Of a stretch of DNA of 64,000 bases, positions 25,378 to 35,029 are shown one piece after another. The position numbers and the translations under genes were made by a program. The notes under the pieces are model-generated. The model did not search any database, was not told the origin of the DNA, and worked only from the letters and a program-made list of their open reading frames with translations. The stretch spans positions 1,932,001 through 1,996,000 of the forward strand of contig NZ_CP029556.1 of assembly GCF_003293695.1 (NCBI RefSeq), written 5' to 3'. The number at the start of each line of letters is the position of its first letter. Within the stretch, counting starts at the first letter, position 1. This stretch comes from Lysobacter oculi (GTDB lineage: Bacteria > Pseudomonadota > Gammaproteobacteria > Xanthomonadales > Xanthomonadaceae).

Positions 25378-26130
25378 ATGACTTCGAAAACCGCCTTCGT
25401 CACCGGTGCCACCTCCGGCTTCGGCCGCGCCATCGCCACCCGCCTGCTGCGCGAGGGCTGGCAGGTCGTCGCCACCGGCCGCCGCGCCGAGCGGCTGCAG
25501 GCGCTCAAGGATGAAGCCGGCGACGCGCTGCACGCCGCCTGCTTCGACATGCGCGATGCCGATGCGGTCACCGCCGCGATCGACGCCCTGCCGCCCGCGT
25601 TCGGCCGCATCAACCTGCTGGTGAACAACGCGGGCCTCGCACTCGGCACCGCGCCCGCGCAGCGCGCCGATCTCGCCCAGTGGCGGCAGATGATCGACAC
25701 CAACATCACCGGGCTGGTCACGCTGACCCATGCGCTGCTGCCGAGGCTGATCGAAGCGAAGGCGCTGATCATCAACATCAGCTCGATCGCGGCGACATAC
25801 CCGTATCCCGGCGGCAACGTCTACGGCGGCACCAAGGCCTTCGTCAGCCAGTTCTCGCTGGGCCTGCGCAGCGACCTGCACGGCAGCGGCGTGCGCGTGA
25901 CCAGCATCGAGCCGGGCATGGCCGAAACCGAGTTCACTTTGGTCCGCAACGGCGGCGACCAGGCCGCCAGCGATGCGCTCTATGCCGGCGCCGCGCCGAT
26001 CACCGGCGACGACATCGCCGACCAAGTGCTGTGGCTGGCGCAGCTGCCGCCGCATCTCAACATCAACCGCATCGAGACGATGCCGGTGAACCAGAGTTTC
26101 GCCGGCTTCCAGGTGCATCGACAAGGTTGA
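25378..26130 (+). CDS. SDR-family NAD(P)-dependent oxidoreductase (YdfG-like)
   Basis: 250-aa classical short-chain dehydrogenase. FVTGATSGFGRAIATRLL (TGxxxGxG dinucleotide loop), LLVNNAGLALG, ISSIAATYPYPGGNVYGGTK (Ser, Tyr and Lys of the catalytic set) and IEPGMAETEFTLVR. TGRRAER after the second strand favours NADP. Closest to YdfG (malonic semialdehyde / L-allo-threonine dehydrogenase). Starts 37 bp after the ICMT-like gene. Confidence 0.9.
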   Translation: MTSKTAFVTGATSGFGRAIATRLLREGWQVVATGRRAERLQALKDEAGDALHAACFDMRDADAVTAAIDALPPAFGRINLLVNNAGLALGTAPAQRADLAQWRQMIDTNITGLVTLTHALLPRLIEAKALIINISSIAATYPYPGGNVYGGTKAFVSQFSLGLRSDLHGSGVRVTSIEPGMAETEFTLVRNGGDQAASDALYAGAAPITGDDIADQVLWLAQLPPHLNINRIETMPVNQSFAGFQVHRQG

Positions 26131-26160
26131 AGCCGCGCCGGCCGGGCGGCGCAGGCATCC

Positions 26161-28047
26161 TCACTCGATCGGCGAGTCGTCCAGGTAGGTGTAGCCGGTC
26201 AGGCCGTTTTCCAACGCCTCGTTGAAGCGCTCGGCCTCCGACTTGGTCAGGTCGGCCGCGCCGACGCGGGCACGGTAGGCGCGGCGCAGGTCGTCGAGCC
26301 TGTAGCCGACGTAGTCGAGCATGACGTCGGTGGTGTCGCCGCGGCGCTGCTGCACGATGCGGCAGTCGTCGCCGTCCACCTTCACTTCGATCGCGTCGGT
26401 GTCGCCGAACAGGTTGTGGATGTCGCCGAGGATCTCCTGGTACGCGCCGACCAGGAAGAAGCCCAGCCGGTAGCTCTCGCCCTTGCGCAGTTCGTGCAGC
26501 GGCAGCGATGTGTCGAGGTCCTCGTTCTCCACGTACACGTCGATCTTGCCGTCGGAGTCGCAGGTCAGGTCGGCGATGATGCCGCGCCGCGTCGGCGCCT
26601 CGTCCAGGCGCTCGATCGGCGTGATCGGGAACACCTGGTCGATGGCCCACACGTCCGGCATCGACTCGAACACGCTGAAGTTGACGAAGTACTTGTCGAC
26701 CAGCCGCTCGTTGAGTTCGTCCAGCAGGTCGCGGTGGCTCTTCTCGTCGTAGGTCAGGCGCGCCTTGACCGCATGGGCGATGGCGTAGAACAGGTCGTCG
26801 ATGCGCGCGCGCTGCACCAGGTCGATCTGCCCGAGCGAATACAGCGCCAGGCCTTCGGCATGCGCCTGCGCGGCCTCGTGGAAGATCTCCACGGCCGGGC
26901 GCAGCGGCAGTTCGTCATGCAGTTCGCGCAGCTGGCGGACCGGGTTGGATTCGTCGTCGTTCTGCGGCGGCACGCGGCCTTCCGGCGCCTGTTCCACCTC
27001 GCTCACGTTGGCGACGAGCACGGCGTGGTGCGCGGTCATCGCGCGGCCGCATTCGGTGACGATGCGCGGCTGCGGCAGGTCGTTCTGCGCGCAGGCATCG
27101 GCCAGCGGCTGGACGATGCTGGAGGCGTAGTGCGCGATGTTGTAGTTGACCGAGTTGTACGAACGCGAGCGCGTGCCTTCGTAGTCGATGCCGAGTCCGC
27201 CGCCGACATCGACATGGCTGATCTCCGCACCCAGCTTCGACAGCTCCACGAAGTAGCGGGTCGCCTCGCGCATGCCGTTGGCGATGTCGCGCACGTTGCT
27301 GATCTGCGAGCCCATGTGGAAGTGCAGCAACTTGAGGCAATGGCCCATGCCGGCGTCGCGCAGATGCTTCCACAGGTCCAGCACCTGGCGCGGGTTGAGG
27401 CCGAACTTGGCCTTGTCGCCGCCGGAGTTCTGCCACTTGCCCGCACCCAGCGAGGCCAGCCGCATGCGCACGCCGATGCCCGGCTCCACGTCGAGCGCGG
27501 CGGCTTCCTCCAGCACGATGCGGAGTTCCGACGGCTTCTCGATGACGATGAAGGTCTGCAGCCCCAGCTTGCGGCCGATCAGGGCCAGCCGGATGTACTC
27601 GCGGTCCTTGTAGCCGTTGCAGACGATCAACCCGCCAGCACGCGAGAGCGCCAGCACCGCCATCAGCTCCGGCTTGCTGCCGGCTTCCAGGCCGAAGCCC
27701 TCGCCGTGGTGCGAGGCCAGCGTGCCGGCGACGCCCGCGTTCTGGTTGACCTTGATCGGGTACACCGCCGTGTAGCCGCCGGTGTAGTCCCAGTCCTTCT
27801 CCGCCTGCGCGAAGGCGGCCTGCAGCTTGCCGAGGCGATCGCCGAGGATGTCGGGGAAGCGCACCAGCATCGGCAGGTTGGCGCCGGCGCTCATCGCGCG
27901 ATCCACCGCCTCGGCCAGCGCGATCTTCGGGCCGGCCTTGCCTTTCGGGCGGACCACGATGCGGCCGTCGTCGCCGACATCGAAATAGCCATCCGCCCAG
28001 TGCGGGATGGAATAGGTCTTGCGGGCGAGGTCGAGGGACCAGGTCAT
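26161..28047 (-). CDS. speA: Biosynthetic arginine decarboxylase
   Basis: PLP enzyme producing agmatine from arginine, the first step of putrescine synthesis by the ADC route. 628 aa, family length. AVYPIKVNQNAGVAGTLASH holds the PLP Lys; KLLHFHMGSQISNVRDI and DVGGGLGIDYEG are conserved barrel motifs; VTECGRAMTAHHAV and DSDGKIDVYVENED lie in the C-terminal part. Start MTWSLDLARKTYSIPHWADG at 28047. It diverges from speE, the later aminopropyltransfer step; agmatine-to-putrescine enzymes are not in this window. Confidence 0.96.
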   Translation of the reverse strand: MTWSLDLARKTYSIPHWADGYFDVGDDGRIVVRPKGKAGPKIALAEAVDRAMSAGANLPMLVRFPDILGDRLGKLQAAFAQAEKDWDYTGGYTAVYPIKVNQNAGVAGTLASHHGEGFGLEAGSKPELMAVLALSRAGGLIVCNGYKDREYIRLALIGRKLGLQTFIVIEKPSELRIVLEEAAALDVEPGIGVRMRLASLGAGKWQNSGGDKAKFGLNPRQVLDLWKHLRDAGMGHCLKLLHFHMGSQISNVRDIANGMREATRYFVELSKLGAEISHVDVGGGLGIDYEGTRSRSYNSVNYNIAHYASSIVQPLADACAQNDLPQPRIVTECGRAMTAHHAVLVANVSEVEQAPEGRVPPQNDDESNPVRQLRELHDELPLRPAVEIFHEAAQAHAEGLALYSLGQIDLVQRARIDDLFYAIAHAVKARLTYDEKSHRDLLDELNERLVDKYFVNFSVFESMPDVWAIDQVFPITPIERLDEAPTRRGIIADLTCDSDGKIDVYVENEDLDTSLPLHELRKGESYRLGFFLVGAYQEILGDIHNLFGDTDAIEVKVDGDDCRIVQQRRGDTTDVMLDYVGYRLDDLRRAYRARVGAADLTKSEAERFNEALENGLTGYTYLDDSPIE

Positions 28048-28136
28048 GGCGGCCGGTTCGCGCGGAATGGGCCCGCCATTCTACGGGCCCCGCTCCGGCG
28101 GCGAGGTCAGCGCCGCGTCACCGGGCGGCCGCACGC

Positions 28137-28182
28137 CGCCGTTACAATCCCCGGCCATCCATCGGCCTAACGGAATCCGCCC
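28137..28182 (+). promoter_or_regulatory. Probable speE promoter and leader in the speA/speE divergent region
   Basis: TACAAT (28143-28148) matches the sigma-70 -10 hexamer and lies about 35 bp before the speE ATG; the -35 region is GC-rich and unconvincing. The 135-bp region between speA and speE must hold both promoters, allowing coordinate control of polyamine synthesis. Confidence 0.4.
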
Positions 28183-29037
28183 ATGTCCCAGCAGGAATGG
28201 CTCCACGAGAACTTCGAACCCGCGGGTTCCTCCATCGGCTACCGCATCACCCGCAAGCTGGACGAGGTGCAGTCGCCGTTCCAGAAGATCGAGATCTTCG
28301 AGTCGACCGACTGGGGCAACCTGATGCTGATCGACGGCGCGATGATGCTGACCACGCGCGACAACTTCCTCTACCACGAGATGATCACCCACCCGGTGCT
28401 GTTCACCCACGCGGCGCCGAAGCGCGTGGTGATCATCGGCGGCGGCGACTGCGGCACCCTGCGTGAAGTGCTGAAGCACCCGGGCGTCGAGAAGGTGACC
28501 CAGTGCGACATCGACGAGCAGGTCACGCGGATGGCGGAGAAGTATTTCCCCGAGCTCTGCGAATCCAACGGCGACCCGCGCGCCGAGATCATGTTCGATG
28601 ACGGCCTGGCCTACATGAAGAACTGCGAAGCCGGCAGCGTCGACATCGTCATCGTCGATTCCACCGACCCGGTCGGCCCCGCCGAAGGCCTGTTCAACGC
28701 CGCCTTCTTCGCCGACTGCGCGCGTGCGCTGAAGGACGACGGCATCCTGGTGCAGCAGTCGGAATCGCCGCTGGTGCTGCTGGACCTGATCAGGGAAATG
28801 CGCGCGGAAATGGGCAAGGCCGGCTTCGACAGCTTCCAGACCCTGCCCTTCCCGCAGCCCTGCTACCCGACCGGCTGGTGGAGCGTGACCATGGCCCGCA
28901 AGAACGGCAACGGCGATTTCGGCTTCCGCGAGGCCGACGCGCGCGGCAAGGCGTTCGACACGCTCTATTACAGCGCCGACATCCACGCCGGTGCGCGCCA
29001 CCTGCCGCCGTTCGTGGCCAAGGCGCTGGCCGGCTGA
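28183..29037 (+). CDS. speE: Spermidine synthase (polyamine aminopropyltransferase)
   Basis: Transfers aminopropyl from decarboxylated SAM to putrescine. 284 aa with FQKIEIFESTDWGNLMLIDG, VVIIGGGDCGTLREVLKH (cofactor loop), DIDEQVTRMAEKYFPE and VDIVIVDSTDPVGPAEGLFN (catalytic Asp region), then SYTYPGGWW-like sequence PQPCYPTGWWS. Good MSQQEWLHENF start. The GGDEF remnant follows. Confidence 0.96.
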   Translation: MSQQEWLHENFEPAGSSIGYRITRKLDEVQSPFQKIEIFESTDWGNLMLIDGAMMLTTRDNFLYHEMITHPVLFTHAAPKRVVIIGGGDCGTLREVLKHPGVEKVTQCDIDEQVTRMAEKYFPELCESNGDPRAEIMFDDGLAYMKNCEAGSVDIVIVDSTDPVGPAEGLFNAAFFADCARALKDDGILVQQSESPLVLLDLIREMRAEMGKAGFDSFQTLPFPQPCYPTGWWSVTMARKNGNGDFGFREADARGKAFDTLYYSADIHAGARHLPPFVAKALAG

Positions 29038-29040
29038 TCA

Positions 29041-29101
29041 ACGGGTTGGGATGTCGCCGCGTCAGTGCGCGTCGGCATCCCGTTCGCCGGGGCGGATGCG
29101 C
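29041..29101. repeat. Direct repeat copy 1: duplicate of the glnB 3' end
   Basis: 29041-29058 matches 30347-30364 (17 of 18) and 29059-29101 matches 30385-30427 (40 of 43). The second part, read on the minus strand, encodes RIRPGERDADAH then stop, against [12 protein letters not shown] then stop at the real GlnB C-terminus. Upstream of that the similarity ends, so this is a 3'-end duplication, not a second glnB. It marks the left edge of the segment with the decayed GGDEF gene. Confidence 0.8.
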
Positions 29102-29168
29102 GTCCGAATGTGAATCCGGTTGCATTTCAGGGCATCCTTGTGTCCAGGCTCATTCACCGCCTGGATCC

Positions 29169-30340
29169 ATGCCCGCCAGCAAATTCGGTCCTCTCGCCTG
29201 GACCTGCATCGCGCTGATGCTGGCCGCGGGCTGCGCGATGGCGCAGCCGCCGTCGGGCACGGGCTTCGACCAGACCTATCGCACGCTGTTCGGCCCCGAC
29301 AGTTACGACCGCTCGCCGGCGTACTACCAACAGCTGGTGGCCAAGTTGCGCGACGAACTGCCCCCCGACGACCCGGCGCGCGCCCTGCGCTTGTTTGCAG
29401 CCGAATGCACCGATCAACCCTGGTGGTAACGACCGGCCGTGGAGCGCGCGGCCTTGTTGAAGCAGGCGTTGGCGGGCCTGCGCGACGACGCCATCGTCGA
29501 AGCCCACCTGATGACCTGCCAGGCGTGGCAGCACAACAGCGAAGGTCGCGATTCGCTGGCGCTCAAGGCGGCGGCCCGGCCACCGCGCTGGCCGACTTCC
29601 GCGAACACATCCGCCTGCGCGACCAGGTGACCGCCAATATGGCCGGCCAGCAGGCCGTGCTGCGCAACATGGAACACGCCATCGCCACCCGCGCCGCCGA
29701 GAACCGGGCGCTGCGCAAGGAAAAGGCCGCGCTGGAACAGATGCGCCGCTGGCAGGCCGGCACGATCGCCACCGGCGCCCTGCTCATCCTGCTGTTGGGC
29801 TATGTGGTGATGGTGCAGCTCAAGCGCGGGCGCCGCCTGCGCCGGCTGGCCGACTTCGATGCGCTCACCCATGTCGCCAGCCGGGCCAGCATCCTCTCGG
29901 CGGGGGAAAGCGTCGTCGCGCAAGCACAGGCGGACGGCACGCCGATGTGCGTGCTGACGTTCGACATCGACTATTTCAAGATGGTCAACGACACCCACGG
30001 CCACCCGTTCGGCGACGAGGTGCTGATGGAAGTGGCCAAGGCCTGCCGCAGGACATTGCGGCCCGAAGACCTGCTGGGACGCACCGGCGGCGAGGAGTTC
30101 CTGGTGATCTGCCCGGGCACCGCGCTGCCGCAGGCGCAGGTCATCGCCGAACGGATGCGCCACACCGTGCAGGCATTGCCCTCGACCGCGCCGCTGGAAG
30201 CACTGGCGTCGCTCACGATCAGCATCGGGCTGGCCCAGCTGCAGCTGGGCCAAGACCTGAAGGCGCTGGTGCGGCGCGCGGACCACGCGCTCTATCGGGC
30301 CAAGCGCAACGGCCGCAACCGGGTGGAAGCCGCCGACTGA
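29169..30340 (+). pseudogene. Decayed GGDEF diguanylate cyclase gene (membrane sensor type)
   Basis: Remnant of a secreted-sensor/TM/GGDEF protein. The first part starts at ATG 29169 with a signal peptide (LAWTCIALMLAAGCAMA), runs 86 codons and hits TAA after AECTDQPWW. The same frame then continues with plausible sequence (ERAALLKQALAGLRDDAIVE) until about 29575, where the frame shifts and joins TALADFREHIRLRDQV. The rest is sound: coiled coil, TM helix (GTIATGALLILLLGYVVMVQ) and a GGDEF domain with DFDALTHVASR, DIDYFKMVNDTHGHPFGDEV and GRTGGEEFLVI; RPED five residues before GGEEF is an intact I-site. The sensor half is much shorter than usual for TPR-GGDEF relatives, so material has been lost. 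An ORF begun at 29439 or later could still express the GGDEF part. Confidence 0.7.
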
Positions 30341-30346
30341 TTGATT

Positions 30347-30756
<410 letters not shown>

Positions 30757-30881
30757 TTAAGCGAACGCCCGCACGGCACGCTGCTAGGATTCCCCCACCC
30801 TTTCCACGGGGCTGGCCTGATGACCGCATCGCGCGATGGCGCGGCATCGTCGGGGCTCGCCCACCGCGCAGGAGCGCCGCC

Positions 30882-31148
30882 ATGATCGACCTCGCCCAAC
30901 TCGACGACCTTGCCCGCCGCCTCGGAGGCCTGCTGCCGCCCTCGCTGCGCGAAGGCCGCGAAGAGCTGCAGGAGAACTTCAAGTCGGTGCTGCAGGCCGG
31001 GCTGGCGCGGCTCGACCTGGTGACGCGCGAGGAGTTCGAAGTGCAGCGCGCGGTGCTGCTCAAGACCCGCGAGAAACTCGAAGCGCTCGAACGCAGCGTG
31101 GCCGAGCTGGAAGCCGCCGCGCGCGGCGACGGCGACGCGCACCACTGA
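30882..31148 (+). CDS. ubiK: Ubiquinone biosynthesis accessory factor UbiK (BMFP/YqiC family)
   Basis: 88-aa protein of two helices: an amphipathic N-terminal segment (MIDLAQLDDLARRLGGLLPP) and a C-terminal coiled coil (FEVQRAVLLKTREKLEALER). UbiK binds UbiJ and membranes and aids assembly of the ubiquinone enzyme complex; ubiJ and ubiB lie about 22 kb away here. It precedes comM by 43 bp. Confidence 0.9.
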   Translation: MIDLAQLDDLARRLGGLLPPSLREGREELQENFKSVLQAGLARLDLVTREEFEVQRAVLLKTREKLEALERSVAELEAAARGDGDAHH

Positions 31149-31191
31149 CGGCTGCCGCGTTGCGCCAAGCGCATCGCGGAACCCCAACGAC

Positions 31192-32682
31192 ATGGGACTG
31201 GCCCGGGTGATGAGCCGGGCGCGCGTGGGCGTGCGCGCGCCGCAGGTGGTGGTGGAAGTGCACGTGGGCGGCGGGCTGCCCTCGCTGTCGATCGTCGGCC
31301 TGCCGGAGGCCGCGGTGCGCGAGGCCAAGGACCGCGTGCGGGCGGCCATCGTCTGCGCGCAGCTGGAATATCCGGCCGGGCGCATCACCATCAACCTCGC
31401 GCCGGCTGACCTGCGCAAGGAAGGCGGCGGCTTCGACCTGCCGATCGCGCTCGGCATCCTCGCCGCCAGCGACCAGCTGCCGCTGCAGGCGCTGGCGTCC
31501 ATCGAATTCCTCGGCGAGCTGGGCCTGAGCGGCGAGCTGCGGCCGGTGGCCGGCGTGCTGCCGGCGGCGCTGGCCGCCACCGAGGCGGGACGAAGCCTGA
31601 TCCTGCCCGCCGCCAACGGCGCCGAAGCCGCGCTCGCCGGACGCGCCGGCATCGCCACCGCACGGACATTGCTGGAAGTCTGCGCGGCGTTGCGCGGCCA
31701 GAAGACCCTGCCGCCCGCCGAAGCCGCATCCGCCATCCCCACCCTGCCGTCGCCCGACCTGCGCGATGTGCGCGGGCAGGCGCAAGCGCGGCGCGCGCTG
31801 GAGATCGCCGCCTGTGGCCAGCACCATCTGCTGCTGCTCGGCAGCCCGGGCTGTGGCAAGACGCTGCTGGCCTCGCGCCTGCCCGGCATCCTGCCGCCGA
31901 TGGGCGAAGCCGAGGCGCTGGAAACCGCCGCCGTGCATTCGGTGTCCGGGCAGCCGTTCGAACCGGCACGCTGGCGGCAGCGCCCGTTCCGCAGCCCGCA
32001 CCACACGGCGAGCGCGGTGGCGCTGGCCGGCGGCGGCAGTTCGCCGCGCCCCGGCGAGATCTCGCTGGCGCATCACGGCGTGCTGTTCCTCGACGAACTG
32101 CCGGAGTGGAATCGCGCCGCGCTGGAGGTGCTGCGGCAGCCGCTGGAGTCGGGCACGGTCACGGTGTCGCGGGCGGCGCGGCAATGCGAATTCCCGGCGC
32201 GCGTCCAGCTGGTGGCGGCGATGAACCCGTGTCCCTGCGGCTGGGCCGGGGATGTCTCGGGGCGATGTCGCTGCAGCCCAGACATCATCGCCCGCTACCG
32301 CGCCCGGATCTCCGGGCCGCTGCTCGACCGCATCGACCTGCAGCTGGCGATGCAGCGGCTGCCGCCCGCCGCCCTGGCCTGCGATGCGCCCCCGGCCGAG
32401 GACAGCGCCCGCGTCCGCGCACGGGTCAGCCTTGCCCGCGACCGCCAGCTGGCCCGCGCCGGCAAACCGAACGCGCTGCTGGAGCCGGCCGAACTCGCCC
32501 GCGACGGCCGTCTGCAGACCGGCGACCAGGCCCTGCTGGCGCAGGCCATCGACCGCCTGCAGCTGAGTGCGCGCGGGGTCCACCGCATCCTGAGGGTGGC
32601 GCGGAGCATCGCCGACCTCGCCGGCAGCGGCGACATCCACACCCCGCACCTGGCCGAAGCCATCGGCTACCGGACCCTCTGA
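31192..32682 (+). CDS. comM: YifB/ComM-family Mg-chelatase-like AAA+ ATPase
   Basis: Hexameric DNA helicase promoting branch migration during natural transformation (ComM) and recombination. 496 aa: N-terminal Lon-like fold (MGLARVMSRARVGVRAPQVV; SIVGLPEAAVREAKDRVRAA), Walker A LLLGSPGCGKTLLASRLPG, Walker B VLFLDELPEWNRAAL, then MNPCPCGWAGD with the Cys cluster continuing to GRCRCSPD, and a C-terminal helical lid (RGVHRILRVARSIADLAG). Natural competence is known in this family, and a TfoX-domain gene lies elsewhere in the window. Confidence 0.94.
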   Translation: MGLARVMSRARVGVRAPQVVVEVHVGGGLPSLSIVGLPEAAVREAKDRVRAAIVCAQLEYPAGRITINLAPADLRKEGGGFDLPIALGILAASDQLPLQALASIEFLGELGLSGELRPVAGVLPAALAATEAGRSLILPAANGAEAALAGRAGIATARTLLEVCAALRGQKTLPPAEAASAIPTLPSPDLRDVRGQAQARRALEIAACGQHHLLLLGSPGCGKTLLASRLPGILPPMGEAEALETAAVHSVSGQPFEPARWRQRPFRSPHHTASAVALAGGGSSPRPGEISLAHHGVLFLDELPEWNRAALEVLRQPLESGTVTVSRAARQCEFPARVQLVAAMNPCPCGWAGDVSGRCRCSPDIIARYRARISGPLLDRIDLQLAMQRLPPAALACDAPPAEDSARVRARVSLARDRQLARAGKPNALLEPAELARDGRLQTGDQALLAQAIDRLQLSARGVHRILRVARSIADLAGSGDIHTPHLAEAIGYRTL

Positions 32683-32801
32683 GCCGCGCAGAAGCCGGTT
32701 CGCCCGAGCCCCGAAAAATTGTTAACCACATCACAACATTTCACCCGCACTGGAAGCGTATGGTCGGCCCCACAGGGGATCAACCAAGGGGCGTAACGCG
32801 C

Positions 32802-34856
32802 ATGAAAACCACGATGCTCGCGGCCACTGTCGCCGCCCTGCTGGCTGCCGCAGCCGGCCTTCCATCCACCGCGCTCGCGCAGGACATGGCGACACCCCTG
32901 ATCCCGCGCGACGCGCTGTTCGGCAACCCCGAGCGCAGCAACGTGCAGCTCAGTCCCGACGGCCAGTACATCAGCTGGACCGCGCCGGTGGGCGGGGTGA
33001 TGAATGTCTGGGTCGCGCCGGCCAGCGACATGGGCAAGGCGAAGGCGATCACCCGTGATACCGGGCGCGGCATCCGCCAGTATTTCTGGAGCTACCAGCC
33101 CGGCACACTGCTCTACCTGCGCGACACCGGCGGCAACGAGGACTTTCATCTGTTTGCGCTCGATGTGGCTTCGGGCACCGCGCGCGACCTGACCGACTAT
33201 CCCAAGACCCGTGCCTACGTCTCGGGCGTCAGTTCGCTGCATCCCGAATCGGTCGTGGTCGGCCTGAACGACCGCGATGCCCGCTGGCACGACCTGTACC
33301 GCATCGACCTCAAGAGCGGCAAGCGCACGCTGTTGCAGAAGAACAGCGAGGACTTCGCCAGCATCGAAGTGGATGACAGCTACACCGTGCGCATGGCCTC
33401 CAAGCAGCGCGCGGATGGCGGCATCGACTACTACAGGCCGGACGGCAAGGGCGGCTGGACGGTCTTCGACAGCTTCCCCTACGGCGACTCGATGACCTCG
33501 TACTACGGCGGTTACACGGTGGATGGCAAGACGCTCTACCTCACCGATTCGCGCGACCGCGACACCGCCGCGCTGTATGCCATCGACACCGCCACCGGCA
33601 AGCGCACGCTGCTGGCCGATGACGACCGTGCCGATGTCGGCGACGTGCTGCGTGATCCGCGTACCGGGCAGATCCAGGCGGTGTCGGTGGATTACCAGCG
33701 CAACGACTGGAAGGTGCTGGATCCGCGCATCGCCCCCGCCATGGCCGAAATGCGCAAGCTCGGCCCGGGTGATGTCTGGGTGGCCAGCCGCACGCTGGAT
33801 GACAAGAACTGGATCGTGGCCTACGGCGCCGCGGAACAGCCGGTCGTCTACTACCAATACACGCCCGGCAGCGGCAAAGCGCCGGTCAAGCTGTTGGCCA
33901 CGCGCCCGGCGCTGGAAGGCCAGCCGCTGGTCCCGATGTACCCGCAGGTGATTCCCGCGCGCGACGGGCTGGGCCTGGTCAGTTATCTCACCCTGCCCAA
34001 GGCCGCCGACGCCAATGCCGACGGCAAGGCCGACCGGCCGGTGCCGATGGTGCTGCTCGTGCATGGCGGGCCGTGGGCGCGCGACATGTATGGCTACAAC
34101 AGCTACCACCAGTGGCTGGCCAACCGCGGCTACGCGGTGCTGAGCGTGAACTACCGCGGATCCACCGGCTTCGGCAAGGACTACGTCAACAAGGGCGACC
34201 TGGAGTGGGCCGGCAAGATGCACGACGACCTCATCGATGCGGTCGACTGGGCGGTCAAGCAGGGCGTCACCCGGCCGGAGGACGTCGCCATCATGGGCGG
34301 CAGCTACGGCGGTTACGCCACATTGGTGGGGCTCACCTTCACCCCGGACCGCTTCAAGTGCGGCGTCGATATCGTCGGGCCGTCCAACCTCAACACCCTG
34401 CTCAAGACGATTCCCCCGTACTGGGCCTCGATGCTGGAAACCTGGGCCAAGCGCATGGGCGACCCGCGCACCGAGGCCGGCCGCAAGCTGCTGGACGAGC
34501 GTTCACCGCTGAGCCGCGTCGATGCGATCACGAAGCCGCTGCTGATCGGCCAGGGCGCCAACGACCCGCGCGTCAAACAGTCCGAATCCGACCAGATCGT
34601 CGCGGCGATGAAGGCGAAGAATATCCCGGTCACCTATGTGCTGTTCCCGGACGAAGGCCATGGCTTCCAGCGCCCGCCCAACAGCAAGGCGTTCAATGCC
34701 GTCGCCGAGGGGTTCCTGTCGCAGTGCCTGGGCGGACGCGCGCAGCCGATCGGCGATGACTTCGCCGGGTCCAGCATCGGCGTGTCCGAAGGCGCCGCCT
34801 ACGTGCCGGGGCTGGAGGCTGCGCTCAAGTCGCACACGCCGGCGGTGAAGAAGTAA
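32802..34856 (+). CDS. S9-family prolyl oligopeptidase-like exported peptidase
   Basis: 684-aa secreted peptidase. Signal peptide (residues 1-27, ending TALAQ), seven-blade-type beta-propeller (about 40-400) and a C-terminal alpha/beta-hydrolase domain: LLVHGGPWARDMYGYNSY, nucleophile IMGGSYGGYATLVG (Ser), LIGQGANDPRV (Asp) and FPDEGHGFQRP (His). Related to dipeptidyl-peptidase and acylaminoacyl-peptidase types, abundant in Xanthomonadaceae. The ATG at 32802 gives the signal peptide; the open frame extends upstream over comM but is not coding there. AAGGGG lies 12 bp upstream. Confidence 0.92.
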   Translation: MKTTMLAATVAALLAAAAGLPSTALAQDMATPLIPRDALFGNPERSNVQLSPDGQYISWTAPVGGVMNVWVAPASDMGKAKAITRDTGRGIRQYFWSYQPGTLLYLRDTGGNEDFHLFALDVASGTARDLTDYPKTRAYVSGVSSLHPESVVVGLNDRDARWHDLYRIDLKSGKRTLLQKNSEDFASIEVDDSYTVRMASKQRADGGIDYYRPDGKGGWTVFDSFPYGDSMTSYYGGYTVDGKTLYLTDSRDRDTAALYAIDTATGKRTLLADDDRADVGDVLRDPRTGQIQAVSVDYQRNDWKVLDPRIAPAMAEMRKLGPGDVWVASRTLDDKNWIVAYGAAEQPVVYYQYTPGSGKAPVKLLATRPALEGQPLVPMYPQVIPARDGLGLVSYLTLPKAADANADGKADRPVPMVLLVHGGPWARDMYGYNSYHQWLANRGYAVLSVNYRGSTGFGKDYVNKGDLEWAGKMHDDLIDAVDWAVKQGVTRPEDVAIMGGSYGGYATLVGLTFTPDRFKCGVDIVGPSNLNTLLKTIPPYWASMLETWAKRMGDPRTEAGRKLLDERSPLSRVDAITKPLLIGQGANDPRVKQSESDQIVAAMKAKNIPVTYVLFPDEGHGFQRPPNSKAFNAVAEGFLSQCLGGRAQPIGDDFAGSSIGVSEGAAYVPGLEAALKSHTPAVKK

Positions 34857-34880
34857 GTCCACGGCCGTCATCGAGGCCCC

Positions 34881-34905
34881 GAAGCCCGGCCCCGCGCCGG
34901 GCTTC
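34881..34905 (+). terminator. Hairpin after the S9 peptidase gene
   Basis: GAAGCCCGGC (34881-34890) and GCCGGGCTTC (34896-34905) form a perfect 10-bp stem with a 5-nt loop, 24 bp past the stop. No T-run follows, so termination strength is uncertain. Confidence 0.6.
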
Positions 34906-35029
34906 GCGCATCCATCGCCGCCTGCTTCGGCCAAAAGCGCTGCAGGCCCGCGATTGCAGCCGCTAGACTCGGGTTTCCCCTCCCCTTTCGGCCACCCTTC
35001 TGGAAGTCCTGCACCACATCGACCTGCGG

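Noticed and set aside
29041..29101. Second, complete glnB gene
   Set aside because: Only the last dozen codons match; upstream sequence is unrelated.
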